Below the pieces are notes generated by a model, which was not told where the DNA came from, did no database searches, and saw only the letters and a list, made by a program, of their open reading frames with translations. A DNA stretch of 64,000 bases from Parcubacteria bacterium C7867-001 (GTDB lineage: Bacteria; Patescibacteria; Paceibacteria; UBA9973; UBA2103), in assembly GCA_001189095.1 (NCBI GenBank), contig LFCK01000001.1, forward strand, positions 310,001 to 374,000, given 5' to 3'. Below, piece after piece: positions 25,232-32,283 of the stretch. Numbering within the stretch: position 1 is the first letter of the stretch; every line of letters starts with the position of its first letter. The position numbers and the translations under genes were made by a program.

Positions 25232-25702
25232 ATGAACCAAGCAGACGAAATGCTCGTACGACTCGAGCAGGCGTTTCCGGAGGCAATCGTGACAATCGAC
25301 GAACCGGACAATCCGGACGGCGATCACTTCATCGATGTGAAGCTAAAAGGAAAGCTTCACACGTTTGAATGGTCGAACAAGCGCGGTTTCGGTTTTTGGA
25401 ATCCCATACCGGAACCGGTCTATGGCCAAGAGCCAGCATTCTTTATCAAGGACCCTGACGCAGCGTTTGAAAAAATGAAGCTCTATGTCGAAGCTTCTGA
25501 TTCACTGACTCCTGAACGATTCGAGATCCTGCAGATCGGGATTGGGTGGATTGCTGGAGAAAAGGTCGCGAGAGACGCCGACATGAAAGGCACCGTCGAA
25601 ATCTCGATTGAGGACGACGTCCTCAATTTCAGGGAAAAAGGACCGCCTCCATGGACGCTTTCATTCACGCCGCAGTTCTGGCGAATGAAGGTTCCGAACT
25701 GA
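25232..25702 (+). CDS. Hypothetical protein, 156 aa
   Basis: I do not recognise a family. The protein is acidic and globular with many aromatic residues (FGFWNPIPEPVYG, PPPWTLSFTPQFWRM) and no signal or membrane segment. The ATG at 25232 follows GAGGAGG; an in-frame TTG just before it is less likely. It sits between a terminator and its own terminator, with no clear promoter seen between, so low-level read-through is possible. A conserved antitoxin-like or immunity-like role cannot be excluded but nothing supports it. Confidence 0.72.
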   Translation: MNQADEMLVRLEQAFPEAIVTIDEPDNPDGDHFIDVKLKGKLHTFEWSNKRGFGFWNPIPEPVYGQEPAFFIKDPDAAFEKMKLYVEASDSLTPERFEILQIGIGWIAGEKVARDADMKGTVEISIEDDVLNFREKGPPPWTLSFTPQFWRMKVPN

Positions 25703-25708
25703 ACAAAC

Positions 25709-25743
25709 ACATCCGATTGCTATCGCAATCGGATGTTCTTTTT
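25709..25743 (+). terminator. Terminator of the 25232 gene
   Basis: ACATCCGATTGC pairs with GCAATCGGATGT, then TCTTTTT. Confidence 0.85.
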
Positions 25744-26386
25744 ACATATCACGTGTCTTCCAAAGAATTCTCGATGCGAGCGTACGGTGCGGCGACCAAC
25801 GCTCCGCTATTTTTTCATACACATGTAATGCTGAGTTTGGCTTGATACCGTACAAGGTTTCCATCGCGCGAATGAGGCCTAAGTCGCGTGCGGAAAAAAT
25901 ATCCGGATGCTCAAGCGCAAACATGAGGAACATCTCCGTGGTCCACGGACCAATGCCCCAAACCTGCGTAAGAATTTCCGTCGCCTCTTCTTTTGTTTTG
26001 GTGCGAAGGGAAGTGAGCTTCAGTTCCCGCTTCATCGCCTTTGCAAGCTCTTTCAGCGTTTTTGCTTTTGCTGCGGAGAGTCCTGCCTTTCGCATTTGAA
26101 GAAGCGAAGTCTTTTGAACGGTGTCCGGCGTCACGCGTCCACCGCAGGCCTTCTTCAATCGTTCCCAAATGGTGTCCGCTGCTTTTACGGAAAGCTGCTG
26201 GCTCACGACCGACTCGCACAGCGTAGAAAATAGCCTTATTTCTCCACGTATCTCGTCTCGGCGAGCTAGAAGAGAGGGAAGTACCTTCTTCCCTGCGGCA
26301 TGCAAAATCGGATCTGCCTTCTTGAAATGCTTGAAAGCCTCTTCGTGCACAGGCTTTGTTTTTGGCTTTGTCGCTCGCTTCGTCAT
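25742..26386 (-). CDS. DNA-3-methyladenine glycosylase (AlkA-like, HhH-GPD)
   Basis: Removes alkylated bases in base-excision repair. The HhH-GPD core is visible: VVSQQLSVKAADTIW (about residue 62), the hairpin LTQVWGIGPWTTEMF (about 140) and the catalytic aspartate in FSARDLGL. Length 214 is the compact form without the N-terminal AlkA domain. The start at 26386 is preferred over the longer frame because TAGAGT lies exactly 7 bases upstream, matching the leaderless pattern of this genome. Convergent with the 25232 gene. Confidence 0.9.
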   Translation of the reverse strand: MTKRATKPKTKPVHEEAFKHFKKADPILHAAGKKVLPSLLARRDEIRGEIRLFSTLCESVVSQQLSVKAADTIWERLKKACGGRVTPDTVQKTSLLQMRKAGLSAAKAKTLKELAKAMKRELKLTSLRTKTKEEATEILTQVWGIGPWTTEMFLMFALEHPDIFSARDLGLIRAMETLYGIKPNSALHVYEKIAERWSPHRTLASRILWKTRDM

Positions 26387-26460
26387 ACAAGCCACTCTAC
26401 CTCACGTTTATACCCATCCGAAAGCCCTAAATTAGCCCGTAGCGCCGTATACTTATGGAT

Positions 26461-26682
26461 ATGATAAAGATGGTCATTTGGGTCGTTATCGGACTTCTCG
26501 CGCTCTCATTCTTTGGCATTTCGCTCCGCGCTTTGTACGAGTCTCCAACCAATCAGGACAACCTTTCATTCATTATTACGCTCACCGACCAAGGCTGGGA
26601 CCACATCAGCGGATTCTTTGAGAATATGCCGGACTTCTTCAAGGATATAAGCCATTTAAACGTGCCGACCTATGGGAAATGA
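26461..26682 (+). CDS. Small membrane protein, 73 aa
   Basis: N-terminal hydrophobic helix MIKMVIWVVIGLLALSFFGI (about residues 1-20), then a soluble acidic tail. No family recognised. The ATG at 26461 is 7 bases after TATACT, so an upstream in-frame ATG at 26455 falls too close to the -10 and is rejected. It overlaps the following DUF3467-like gene by 11 bases, so the two are probably co-translated. Confidence 0.7.
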   Translation: MIKMVIWVVIGLLALSFFGISLRALYESPTNQDNLSFIITLTDQGWDHISGFFENMPDFFKDISHLNVPTYGK

Positions 26683-26926
26683 TCCCAAGCCTATCGAAAT
26701 AATCATTCCTCAGGACGCACAGCCCGCCTTTGCAAACGCTACGCAAGTAACCGTACTCGACGACGCAGTTGTCCTTCAATTCGCCTATGTGCGCCCAAAC
26801 ACTACCTCAGGACAACTCTTAGCTGAAGTAATCCTTTCTCCAAAGCACGCGATAGAATTCAGCCGCGCCCTTGATACGACCATAAAGAAGCATTTTACGC
26901 GCCATATAGAGGATTCTGAGGCCTAG
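26672..26926 (+). CDS. DUF3467-like protein, 84 aa
   Basis: Small soluble protein whose pattern (early PQDAQPAFANATQV, then VVLQFAYVRP, then LSPKHAIEFSRAL) fits the DUF3467 family, a widespread group of unknown function. It overlaps the upstream membrane-protein gene. No catalytic residues are obvious. After it comes a 483-base stretch without genes. Confidence 0.65.
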   Translation: MGNDPKPIEIIIPQDAQPAFANATQVTVLDDAVVLQFAYVRPNTTSGQLLAEVILSPKHAIEFSRALDTTIKKHFTRHIEDSEA

Positions 26927-27001
26927 GGAAGCAGGATTTCCGGAACGGATTGTGCGAAGTTGAGACTTAGCGAAATTTTAATACAGGTTCAGCAGGTGAG
27001 T

Positions 27002-27150
27002 ATCTTTTACCAACTATCGAGGTAGCACTTCGTAAAAGCGATTGTACGAAGGCGGGGAAGCCTTCGTACAATCGCGCCGATCTTTTACAAAGTACTACTG
27101 GGCTTCGCCCTAGGTAGTACTTCGCAAAAGATATATTGTGCGAAGTACTA
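27002..27150. repeat. Two-unit palindromic repeat with compensatory change
   Basis: Unit 1 starts at 27002 and unit 2 at 27080, both with ATCTTTTAC. Each contains a stem: CTTCGTA/TACGAAG (27028-27034, 27045-27051) and CTTCGCA/TGCGAAG within a 12-bp stem (27115-27126, 27139-27150). The T-A to C-G exchange keeps pairing. Each unit also has an alternative overlapping stem: 27040-27053 with 27060-27073 (14 bp, perfect), and 27090-27098 with 27114-27122. A partial third motif TTGTGCGAAGT lies at 26949. Confidence 0.7.
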
Positions 27151-27370
27151 TCATTCTCGCCTAGCCCAGCTTTAAGGGTCTCGACAATTGGATTTTTATC
27201 TTCCCTATTTGCACTCCACTATCCAAATTATTTTCCTAAAATTATTTCTTCTGTATTTATTTTTATGTACTAAATTTTGTGACTCCTCAAACCCCTTCCC
27301 CGACAGGGAGGCGGGGAAGTCGCCGAGCCCAAATGTTGCGATATATAGAAATAGCTGAATCCCCTACCCC

Positions 27371-27403
27371 TTTATAAAAACGAGCCGCTCAAAGAGCGGC
27401 TCG
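27371..27403 (-). terminator. Terminator of the EEP-family gene
   Basis: CGAGCCGCTC pairs with GAGCGGCTCG; read on the - strand it is followed by TTTTTATAAA. Confidence 0.8.
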
Positions 27404-27409
27404 TATATT

Positions 27410-28225
27410 TTATGTGCAGATCAATTGAAGCGCGCGGTGATCGGAAACTTCCGGCTCCACAAGCACATCGAACTCAATGACGTTAACTTGCGGAGTGACG
27501 AACGTATAGTCCGCGTAACGAATCGGCTTCTGATAGAGGCTGGTGCGAGTATCGGTAAATCCGCGACTCGTGACCAGTTCCGTCATGTCGAGCTGTTGTG
27601 CAAGAAGCTCATGCGTACTGCTGTTCGGCAGGAGGTTGAAGTCGCCGCATATGACGATTTTCTCTTCCATTCTCTCAGTCATACCTTCGGCAAGACCGAG
27701 CAGGTTCGACGCTTGAATGTTTCGTTGCGGCGTATCGATCTTATCGTTCTTCTGATAGAGACCGTGCAAGTGAATCAGGACGAGCTCCGACTTGGCTTCG
27801 TAGTCATATACGCGAATGGCATGCGCATTGCGCGGCAGCGGCGGCTCACCGAACACGTCCGGCCGAAACTCTCGGTAGACGAAGTGTGTGACCGAATTAA
27901 TGACGGGAATCGATTTCCGCACGAACGTCGCGATGCCGTAAAACACCGGCAACGGCGCCTCTGCACGGTCATGCAGGTAGCCCTGAACCGCCGGACAAAA
28001 ATAGCCGTGGTGGTTCGGGAGCGCAGCTTCAAGATCCGAGAAGAGATCGAAGTGCACATCGAGACCTTGCTCGTCTTGAACCGTCTGCGGCTCCGTGCGC
28101 GGCTCGCGCTTGCTGTACACCTCTTGGAAGCAGTAGATATCCGCCTCCCCTTTCGACACGAAGTCGATGAGAGGTTTGTGGATACGCCCGCCCCATGTGT
28201 TGAGCGAAATGATCTTCAGTGCCAT
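27410..28225 (-). CDS. Endonuclease/exonuclease/phosphatase (EEP) family protein
   Basis: Metal-dependent phosphodiesterase or phosphatase of the DNase I fold. Motifs in order: LNTWGG at the N-terminus, CFQEVY, LIHLHGLY, CGDFNLLP and SDHRALQ at the C-terminus; the QE, GDFN and SDH residues form the active site. Length 271 is normal. No signal peptide, so it should act in the cytosol; targets could be DNA, RNA or a small phosphoester. The ATG follows AAAGGAGG. No operon partner: a 21-bp inverted repeat separates it from the upstream LOG gene. Confidence 0.88.
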   Translation of the reverse strand: MALKIISLNTWGGRIHKPLIDFVSKGEADIYCFQEVYSKREPRTEPQTVQDEQGLDVHFDLFSDLEAALPNHHGYFCPAVQGYLHDRAEAPLPVFYGIATFVRKSIPVINSVTHFVYREFRPDVFGEPPLPRNAHAIRVYDYEAKSELVLIHLHGLYQKNDKIDTPQRNIQASNLLGLAEGMTERMEEKIVICGDFNLLPNSSTHELLAQQLDMTELVTSRGFTDTRTSLYQKPIRYADYTFVTPQVNVIEFDVLVEPEVSDHRALQLICT

Positions 28226-28301
28226 TACGGCCTCCTTTTCTAATCTGAGGAGACCTTACTATGCGAGGGTAGTAACCACAAATCCCCTGCCCTGAACGAC
28301 T

Positions 28302-28426
28302 CAGAAGCCCTGAAAAAGTTCAGAGGCAAGGCACGGGAAAATGAGGAGCGCAGGCGTATCTACGAATACGACGGAGCGACGAGTTGGGACCCGTAACGCG
28401 GCATATGAACTTTTTCAGGGCTTCTG
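28302..28426. repeat. 125-bp element bounded by a perfect 21-bp inverted repeat
   Basis: Bases 28302-28322 and 28406-28426 are perfect reverse complements. The 83 bases between contain a GCACGGG / CCCGT pairing, a central CGTAT/ATACG hairpin and the GAGCG-type motif. The right end lies one base beyond the stop of the LOG gene. No ORF is present. It looks like a foldback element or a very large stem-loop at the 3' end of the LOG transcript. Confidence 0.75.
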
Positions 28427-28427
28427 C

Positions 28428-29192
28428 CTAGCATTTCACGTTGTTGATAATATATTCGTACGCTTCGTCGACGCTGTCAGTAAGGAAGAAGAGATTCATG
28501 TCCTCGGCGTCTATGGCCTGATGCTCTGCAAGGAGTTTAGTCTTGAAGAATTCGATGAGCGGATTCCAGTATTCGCTGCCAAAAAGAACCATGGGGACGC
28601 GCTTGATCTTCTTCGTCTGGATGAGGGTTATCATCTCGAAAAATTCATCGAGGGTACCGAAGCCGCCAGGGAAATAAATATAGACTTCTGAGGCGAAGGA
28701 GAGCATCGTCTTTCTCACGAAGAAGTGATTGAAAAATATGTTGTCGGTAAGGTAATTATTACCCCGTTGCTCGTTCGGAAGTTCGATATTAAGGCCGATA
28801 GATGCGCCGCCAGCGATGTGTGCTCCCTTATTTGCAGCCTCCATGATGCCGCTTGCGCCGCCGGTGACTATGGCAAATCCTTTTTTTGAAAGAAGCTCCG
28901 CAAGCTTGGTCGCTGATTCATAGAAATGCGGCTCAAAGGTTCCGCGCGTTGTGCCAAAGAAAGAGGCGGCGAGCGCGTACTTCTGCACGAGCTCGAAGCC
29001 TTCGACGAACTCGGACATTATCTTGAAGATGCGCCAACTCTCGAGCTTCTTCGGCTTACAGACAAGCGGATCAACCGACTCCGGCATGGTCTCCTTCCCT
29101 TCTGAAACAGCACGCGTAAGCTTCTCGTGCATCGGTTCAGGCGGCCGCGATGCGGGATCGGAAACGTCAGAGCGTGTTAAGAGTTCATCCAT
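28428..29192 (-). CDS. LOG-family protein (nucleotide 5'-monophosphate phosphoribohydrolase-like)
   Basis: TIGR00730/LOG family with a Rossmann-like fold, typically hydrolysing nucleoside monophosphates to base and ribose phosphate. VTGGASGIME (about residue 111), FFVRKTML and the signature PGGFGTLDEF (about residue 175) are all intact, including the conserved Arg and Glu of the active site. An N-terminal extension of about 75 residues precedes the domain. The start overlaps the stop of the upstream exonuclease by 16 bases, so the two form an operon. Confidence 0.88.
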   Translation of the reverse strand: MDELLTRSDVSDPASRPPEPMHEKLTRAVSEGKETMPESVDPLVCKPKKLESWRIFKIMSEFVEGFELVQKYALAASFFGTTRGTFEPHFYESATKLAELLSKKGFAIVTGGASGIMEAANKGAHIAGGASIGLNIELPNEQRGNNYLTDNIFFNHFFVRKTMLSFASEVYIYFPGGFGTLDEFFEMITLIQTKKIKRVPMVLFGSEYWNPLIEFFKTKLLAEHQAIDAEDMNLFFLTDSVDEAYEYIINNVKC

Positions 29193-29773
29193 GGTATCGG
29201 GTACGAATCAAAGTCCGGCAATAATTTTCTATTATACGCTATGCGCGAAACGACTTCGGCGTGACAGAGCGCGCCCGTGAGCGCGTTGTGCGGTTTTGGT
29301 TCTTCCGGAAGTCCGCAGTAGCGAAGCGCAAAATCGAGATTGATGGCGGAGTGATGATTGCCGAGTGGTGGACGCATTCCCGCGCGGGTCATGTGAAGCC
29401 AGCAGAGCGTGTGCGTATCGAGCGTTCGTTTGCTGAACGGTGAATCCACTCCTGCCCTGCTGCAGGCAGCTTGTACGAACTCGAGGTCAAAGGACGGGTT
29501 CTGCGCAGCAAAGGTTCTGTCGGCGGGTCGGTCAGTGGCCCATGCGACAAACGCAGCTATCAAATCCGCCTCGCTCTGCTTTTCTGCATTCGTTATTTCT
29601 TCTTCGGTAAAACCATTTATCGCGAGCGCTTCTTTTTCAAATTCAGCGCCGTCCCAAATTCGGCACTCCTCGTAAAACTGATTCTCCGGCTCATCGAGGT
29701 CGATGGCGCCAAGGGAAATAATCGAGTGCTTGTGCGGAAGGAGCCCGCTCGACTCGACATCAAGGACTATCAT
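29177..29773 (-). CDS. 3'-5' exonuclease, DEDDh family (DnaQ/Orn-like)
   Basis: Metal-dependent nuclease. ExoI LDVESSG at the N-terminus, ExoII NPSFDLEFV near residue 96 and ExoIIIe around PHNALTGALCHAEVV give the DEDDh set. Length 198 suits oligoribonuclease or stand-alone DnaQ-type proteins; substrate not assignable. TACACT lies 7 bases before the ATG, so it is leaderless. It is the first gene of a two-gene operon with the LOG protein. Confidence 0.85.
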   Translation of the reverse strand: MIVLDVESSGLLPHKHSIISLGAIDLDEPENQFYEECRIWDGAEFEKEALAINGFTEEEITNAEKQSEADLIAAFVAWATDRPADRTFAAQNPSFDLEFVQAACSRAGVDSPFSKRTLDTHTLCWLHMTRAGMRPPLGNHHSAINLDFALRYCGLPEEPKPHNALTGALCHAEVVSRIAYNRKLLPDFDSYPIPWMNS

Positions 29774-29793
29774 TGAAATAAGTGTAGCAGACC

Positions 29794-29822
29794 TTGACGT
29801 GTGGCGTGAACAAAGATAAAAC
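29794..29822 (+). promoter_or_regulatory. Promoter of the 29845 gene
   Basis: TTGACG (29794-29799), 17 bases, TAAAAC (29817-29822). It lies directly upstream of the divergent exonuclease start. Confidence 0.6.
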
Positions 29823-29844
29823 TCGCCAAGAAAGGAGACTTCAC

Positions 29845-30093
29845 ATGGGTGAATTCTTTCTGACGTGGCTATCGTATTTCCTCATTTTTGCTGTTGCAGG
29901 CTACGCTCTCGTTGCCGTGACTCACAAAAATGCGGCGCCAGGTCTGATCATCTACGCAGCGATGTTCTACGGCCCAATAACATTCTGCCTTCTCGTCGTA
30001 GCTCCGTTCATTTGCGCGCTCATTTCGCGCGGCGATCCGCTCGGATGGCTCTGGTCGGGCATTGCGCACTTCGTTACGAAAATGCTCAGCTGA
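29845..30093 (+). CDS. Small integral membrane protein, 82 aa
   Basis: Two predicted membrane helices (about residues 4-24 and 33-58) and a short tail. No family recognised. The ATG follows AAAGGAG at 6-7 bases; an upstream in-frame ATG at 29794 lies inside the promoter and is rejected. Single-gene unit with its own promoter and terminator. Confidence 0.75.
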   Translation: MGEFFLTWLSYFLIFAVAGYALVAVTHKNAAPGLIIYAAMFYGPITFCLLVVAPFICALISRGDPLGWLWSGIAHFVTKMLS

Positions 30094-30102
30094 AAGAAAA
30101 GC

Positions 30103-30129
30103 AAAGGCCGCCCCTGGGGCGGCCTTTTT
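30103..30129 (+). terminator. Terminator of the 29845 gene
   Basis: AAAGGCCGCCCC pairs with GGGGCGGCCTTT, followed by T residues. Confidence 0.9.
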
Positions 30130-30133
30130 GTAT

Positions 30134-30585
30134 GAAAAGAAAGAAGGCCCTACCTTTTGGGGGTCGGGCCTCGGGGTGGAGCTGTTTAGTAGCTCCTGAT
30201 CAGTGATCACTGCCGGTGTGGTTGCCTTGCGTCGAGAACGTGTCCCTTCGCTGCTTTTCCGGCTCCTAGTAAGGTTTGTAGTTTCGACCTTGCGGTCTCT
30301 CGGGGACTTGGATGAAATCCATTTCCCCAACCTTTTTAATAACTGCCTGTTGATTGTAGTCCGCGAGAACAGGCTTCGCGTGCGCTTCGGGGGAATGCAC
30401 CCGTACTGAGCTTCTCAAATCGCTTGCCTTCCTGCATAACCCGCTTCGACCCCCGTATAGTGGCAATATGCCGACCATAGTGTCTAAGCTTCGTCAGGAA
30501 GATTGTGTGATGTGGAAAGTAAGACTTACGGTTCGGGTTGCCCCTACACCTGCCCTCTCCACCGCATCTCAACTGCGATCTTCTG
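30134..30585 (-). ncRNA. Candidate structured non-coding RNA, about 450 nt
   Basis: A strong - strand promoter (next entry) and a - strand intrinsic terminator (AGGCCCGACC / GGTAGGGCCT, then TCTTTCTTTT) bound a stretch without a convincing gene. Long-range pairings include a 7-bp helix between 30557-30563 and 30175-30181 and an 8-bp helix between 30447-30454 and 30159-30166. Local hairpins include one with a GCAA tetraloop (GACCGCAAGGTC) and a GGGG...CCCC stem around TGGAT/ATCCA. I compared it with tmRNA, RNase P, SRP and 6S RNA and found no decisive match. A 70-codon reading frame overlaps it but has no ribosome site. Confidence 0.5.
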
Positions 30586-30591
30586 TATACT

Positions 30592-30620
30592 ACACTATCA
30601 TACACATCTAAATTTGTCAA
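30592..30620 (-). promoter_or_regulatory. Promoter of the candidate RNA
   Basis: On the - strand TTGACA (30620-30615), 17 bases, TAGTGT (30597-30592). The -10 is identical to that of leader 2. Confidence 0.65.
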
Positions 30621-30705
30621 GCATTTTCAAAAATGGCAGGTAGCCGGGTCAAAAATACGTTGTATTTAATTGGTTTTTGGACGACCCTCGAAAAATGAGT
30701 GGGTT

Positions 30706-31168
30706 TTAGAGACCCTTACAGTTAGCCGCGGGACCGAATCCGGCAGCCATTGCTTCCTCTTTGGTATAGAACCAAATCTTATTCTCCTCTTTTATGCGCT
30801 TGGCCCCACTGCATTCGGGCAGGTAGAACTTGGTCCCGTTCTTCGAGGCCAGATAGGTCCCGCTCGGGTGGCCCACCTGCGGCTTAGGGGCTTTTGCAGG
30901 CTTTGTATAGCTCGTAGAGGGCTTTTTAGCCTCCGTGACAGCAGTTGGCTGCGGAAGCTCCTAAGTCCTCAATTTGGACCGTTTGGGGTGCTTGAGACCC
31001 CTTCTCTACCCCAGCCTTGCCAGTTACATCTCCAAGCCCAAAACCAACCGCAAGAGCGAGGCCAACGGCCCCTACCGCCAGAATGTCCCTCGGAGCCCCT
31101 CTAAAAAGGCTCATTTTAGGGTCATCGGGCCCTGTCTTGCCTACCAGTTCCGAATCTGGTATACTCAT
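30706..31168 (-). pseudogene. Membrane-anchored protein with Ada-like metal-binding C-terminus, frameshifted
   Basis: The first frame starts at 31168 (TAGAAT 7 bases upstream, leaderless), has a membrane helix (AVGAVGLALAVGFGLG) and reaches a stop at 30926. A second frame, shifted by one base and open from about 30963 to 30706, encodes LPQPTAVTEAKKPSTSYTK and then a domain with TYLASKNGTKFYLPEC, KRIKEENKIWF and ANCKGL. That domain resembles the Ada-type zinc-binding domain seen at the C-termini of Patescibacterial membrane proteins. The two halves together would make about 153 residues. The overlap is only about 33 bases and includes AGGAG. A pseudogene, a sequencing error or a +1 frameshift are all possible. 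Confidence 0.65.
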
Positions 31169-31188
31169 GGGACAAATTCTAACAGGTT

Positions 31189-31461
31189 ATGGCATCAACA
31201 AAAGCAGGAGGATCAACAAAGAACGTACGCGACAGTCAGCCGAAATACCTCGGTGTAAAGCTCGCGGACGGTGCTGCTGCGCGTCCAGGGATGGTCATTG
31301 TCCGCCAGCGCGGCACGAAGATCGAAGCTGGTAAGAACGTGAAGGTCGGCCACGACCACACCCTCTTCGCGATGACCACCGGTAAGGTCTCCTTCACCGA
31401 GAAGCGTAAAGTGAGCTACGACGGCTCGGTCTCTCGCAAGAAAGTCGCGAACGTCATTTAA
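31189..31461 (+). CDS. rpmA: Ribosomal protein bL27
   Basis: Large-subunit protein near the peptidyl-transferase centre. MASTKAGGSTKNVRDSQPK is the diagnostic N-terminus without the cleavable extension of Firmicutes, followed by GVKLADGAAARPGMVIVRQRG and VGHDHTLFA. Length 90 is normal. It is about 15 kb from rplU (46207), whereas most bacteria keep rplU-rpmA together. TATACT lies roughly 20 bases upstream, within the region shared with the divergent 31168 gene. Confidence 0.95.
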   Translation: MASTKAGGSTKNVRDSQPKYLGVKLADGAAARPGMVIVRQRGTKIEAGKNVKVGHDHTLFAMTTGKVSFTEKRKVSYDGSVSRKKVANVI

Positions 31462-31465
31462 GGAA

Positions 31466-31497
31466 AAACAAAAGCCGCCCCCTCGGGCGGTTTTTTG
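31466..31497 (+). terminator. Terminator of rpmA
   Basis: AAAGCCGCCCC-type stem with GGGCGGTTTT and a following T run. Confidence 0.85.
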
Positions 31498-31531
31498 TTG
31501 TGCTAGCATTTAGGGCAGAAAGGAGGTCGAT

Positions 31532-31804
31532 ATGTTCGACACCATACTCTTCGGCATCGTCGGCATGCCCTTGGCTCTCATAACGTTCACGTACGGCGAC
31601 TCTCGGCAGTTTCTGGTCCAGCGATTCCTCGTTGGCTGTATCGCGACATTTCTTTTTCTCGCGAACATCCTGCTCATTGCGTTCGCTGAAGATCCTCGGC
31701 ACGACCCCGCGATGATACTCTGCGTTTCGAGTGCTTTCATAGCGCTCGGTACGCTTCTGCGCGTTCTTGGTGTATTCAGATCCCGAGGACTCCAAGAAGG
31801 ATGA
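31532..31804 (+). CDS. Integral membrane protein, 90 aa
   Basis: Three hydrophobic segments (about residues 2-18, 30-50, 60-80). Family not recognised. The ATG has AAAGGAGG 6 bases upstream, and a TAGCAT -10-like box lies about 25 bases before it. It ends at a GC-rich terminator. No clue to function. Confidence 0.75.
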   Translation: MFDTILFGIVGMPLALITFTYGDSRQFLVQRFLVGCIATFLFLANILLIAFAEDPRHDPAMILCVSSAFIALGTLLRVLGVFRSRGLQEG

Positions 31805-31811
31805 GTTTAAA

Positions 31812-31845
31812 CGTCCGCCGCGCTTCGCGCGGCGGATTTCTTTGT
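31812..31845 (+). terminator. Terminator of the 31532 gene
   Basis: TCCGCCGCGC and GCGCGGCGGA around TTC, then TTTCTTT. Confidence 0.85.
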
Positions 31846-31855
31846 ATGGAAAAGA

Positions 31856-31890
31856 GAAAAGCCGGGCGCATCACGCCACCCGGCTTTTCC
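31856..31890. terminator. Terminator of the small 31895 gene (bidirectional)
   Basis: GAAAAGCCGGG and CCCGGCTTTTC flank an imperfect centre; T tracts occur on both strands. Confidence 0.75.
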
Positions 31891-31894
31891 ATTG

Positions 31895-32086
31895 CTACCT
31901 CTTCGGGCAGTGGCGTTCAAGGAACGCCAAAGCCTCTTCCGCGCAGCCCTTCTTTTCAAGAAAGAGCGCATGGAGAAGGATCTCCTCTTCCGACTTCGGG
32001 GGTTGCGGCGGCGAAGCCACGAAACCCGTAGTGAAAGAAAAGACACCGAGAAGGTGGGGTCGCGCAACGAGAAAACTTTCGGCCAT
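31895..32086 (-). CDS. Small secreted or membrane protein, 63 aa
   Basis: N-terminal hydrophobic stretch (HLLGVFSFTTGFVA) followed by PPQPPKSEEE and a helix with two cysteines. No family. It is supported by a complete unit: TTGACA (32218-32213), 17 bases, TAATGT (32195-32190), a 7-bp UTR hairpin AGACGGG/CCCGTCT, GGAGG 8 bases before the ATG, and a terminator. Too small for a confident function. Confidence 0.65.
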   Translation of the reverse strand: MAESFLVARPHLLGVFSFTTGFVASPPQPPKSEEEILLHALFLEKKGCAEEALAFLERHCPKR

Positions 32087-32227
32087 GGTTGTGGCCTCCA
32101 GAGATAGACGGGACCCATTCCCGTCTTCTTGCTTATCTCACTGGCACCTCCTTAGTTGGATGCAATGGTAAGGAACGCGACCGTTTACGACATTAGGATA
32201 GGTACCTATAAATGTCAAGAACACGTG

Positions 32228-32262
32228 CGGAACAGAAACCCCGCGCAAAGCGCGGGGTTATA
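32228..32262 (-). terminator. Terminator of the papain-like peptidase gene
   Basis: AACCCCGCGC and GCGCGGGGTT around AAA in + orientation, with a T-rich flank on the - strand (TTCTGTTCC). Confidence 0.6.
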
Positions 32263-32283
32263 TCGTATCTTCGGCGCTCGGTG

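Larger units (their letters stand above)
26927..27409. other. Non-coding stretch with palindromes and an AT-rich block
   Basis: No credible gene. The first 225 bases hold two diverged copies of a hairpin-forming repeat (separate entry). About 27175-27300 is clearly AT-rich compared with the rest of the window, and a GGCGGGGAAG motif occurs twice (27051-27060 and 27310-27319). A short terminator for the - strand gene closes the stretch. No DnaA-box cluster was recognised, so I do not call an origin. Confidence 0.6.

Noticed and set aside
27175..27300. Replication origin in the AT-rich block
   Set aside because: AT-rich and next to palindromes, but no DnaA-box cluster, no dnaA/dnaN/gyrB nearby and no clear strand-switch pattern.
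30266..30478. 70-codon - strand ORF within the candidate RNA
   Set aside because: Its C-terminal part looks protein-like, but there is no ribosome site, no leaderless start position, and the sequence is explained by nested hairpins. I keep it only as a remark.
30134..30585. tmRNA, RNase P RNA or SRP RNA for the structured RNA
   Set aside because: There is a closing helix and a CCGGAA...AGCAGC-like stretch, but no TTCRANTC T-loop before the 3' end, no alanine-rich tag ending, no conserved RNase P core such as GGAAAGTCC, and the SRP loop does not pair as required.
30670..31104. 144-codon + strand ORF
   Set aside because: It is antisense to the frameshifted membrane protein, has no ribosome site and low-complexity, Pro/Leu/Arg-rich content typical of a shadow frame.
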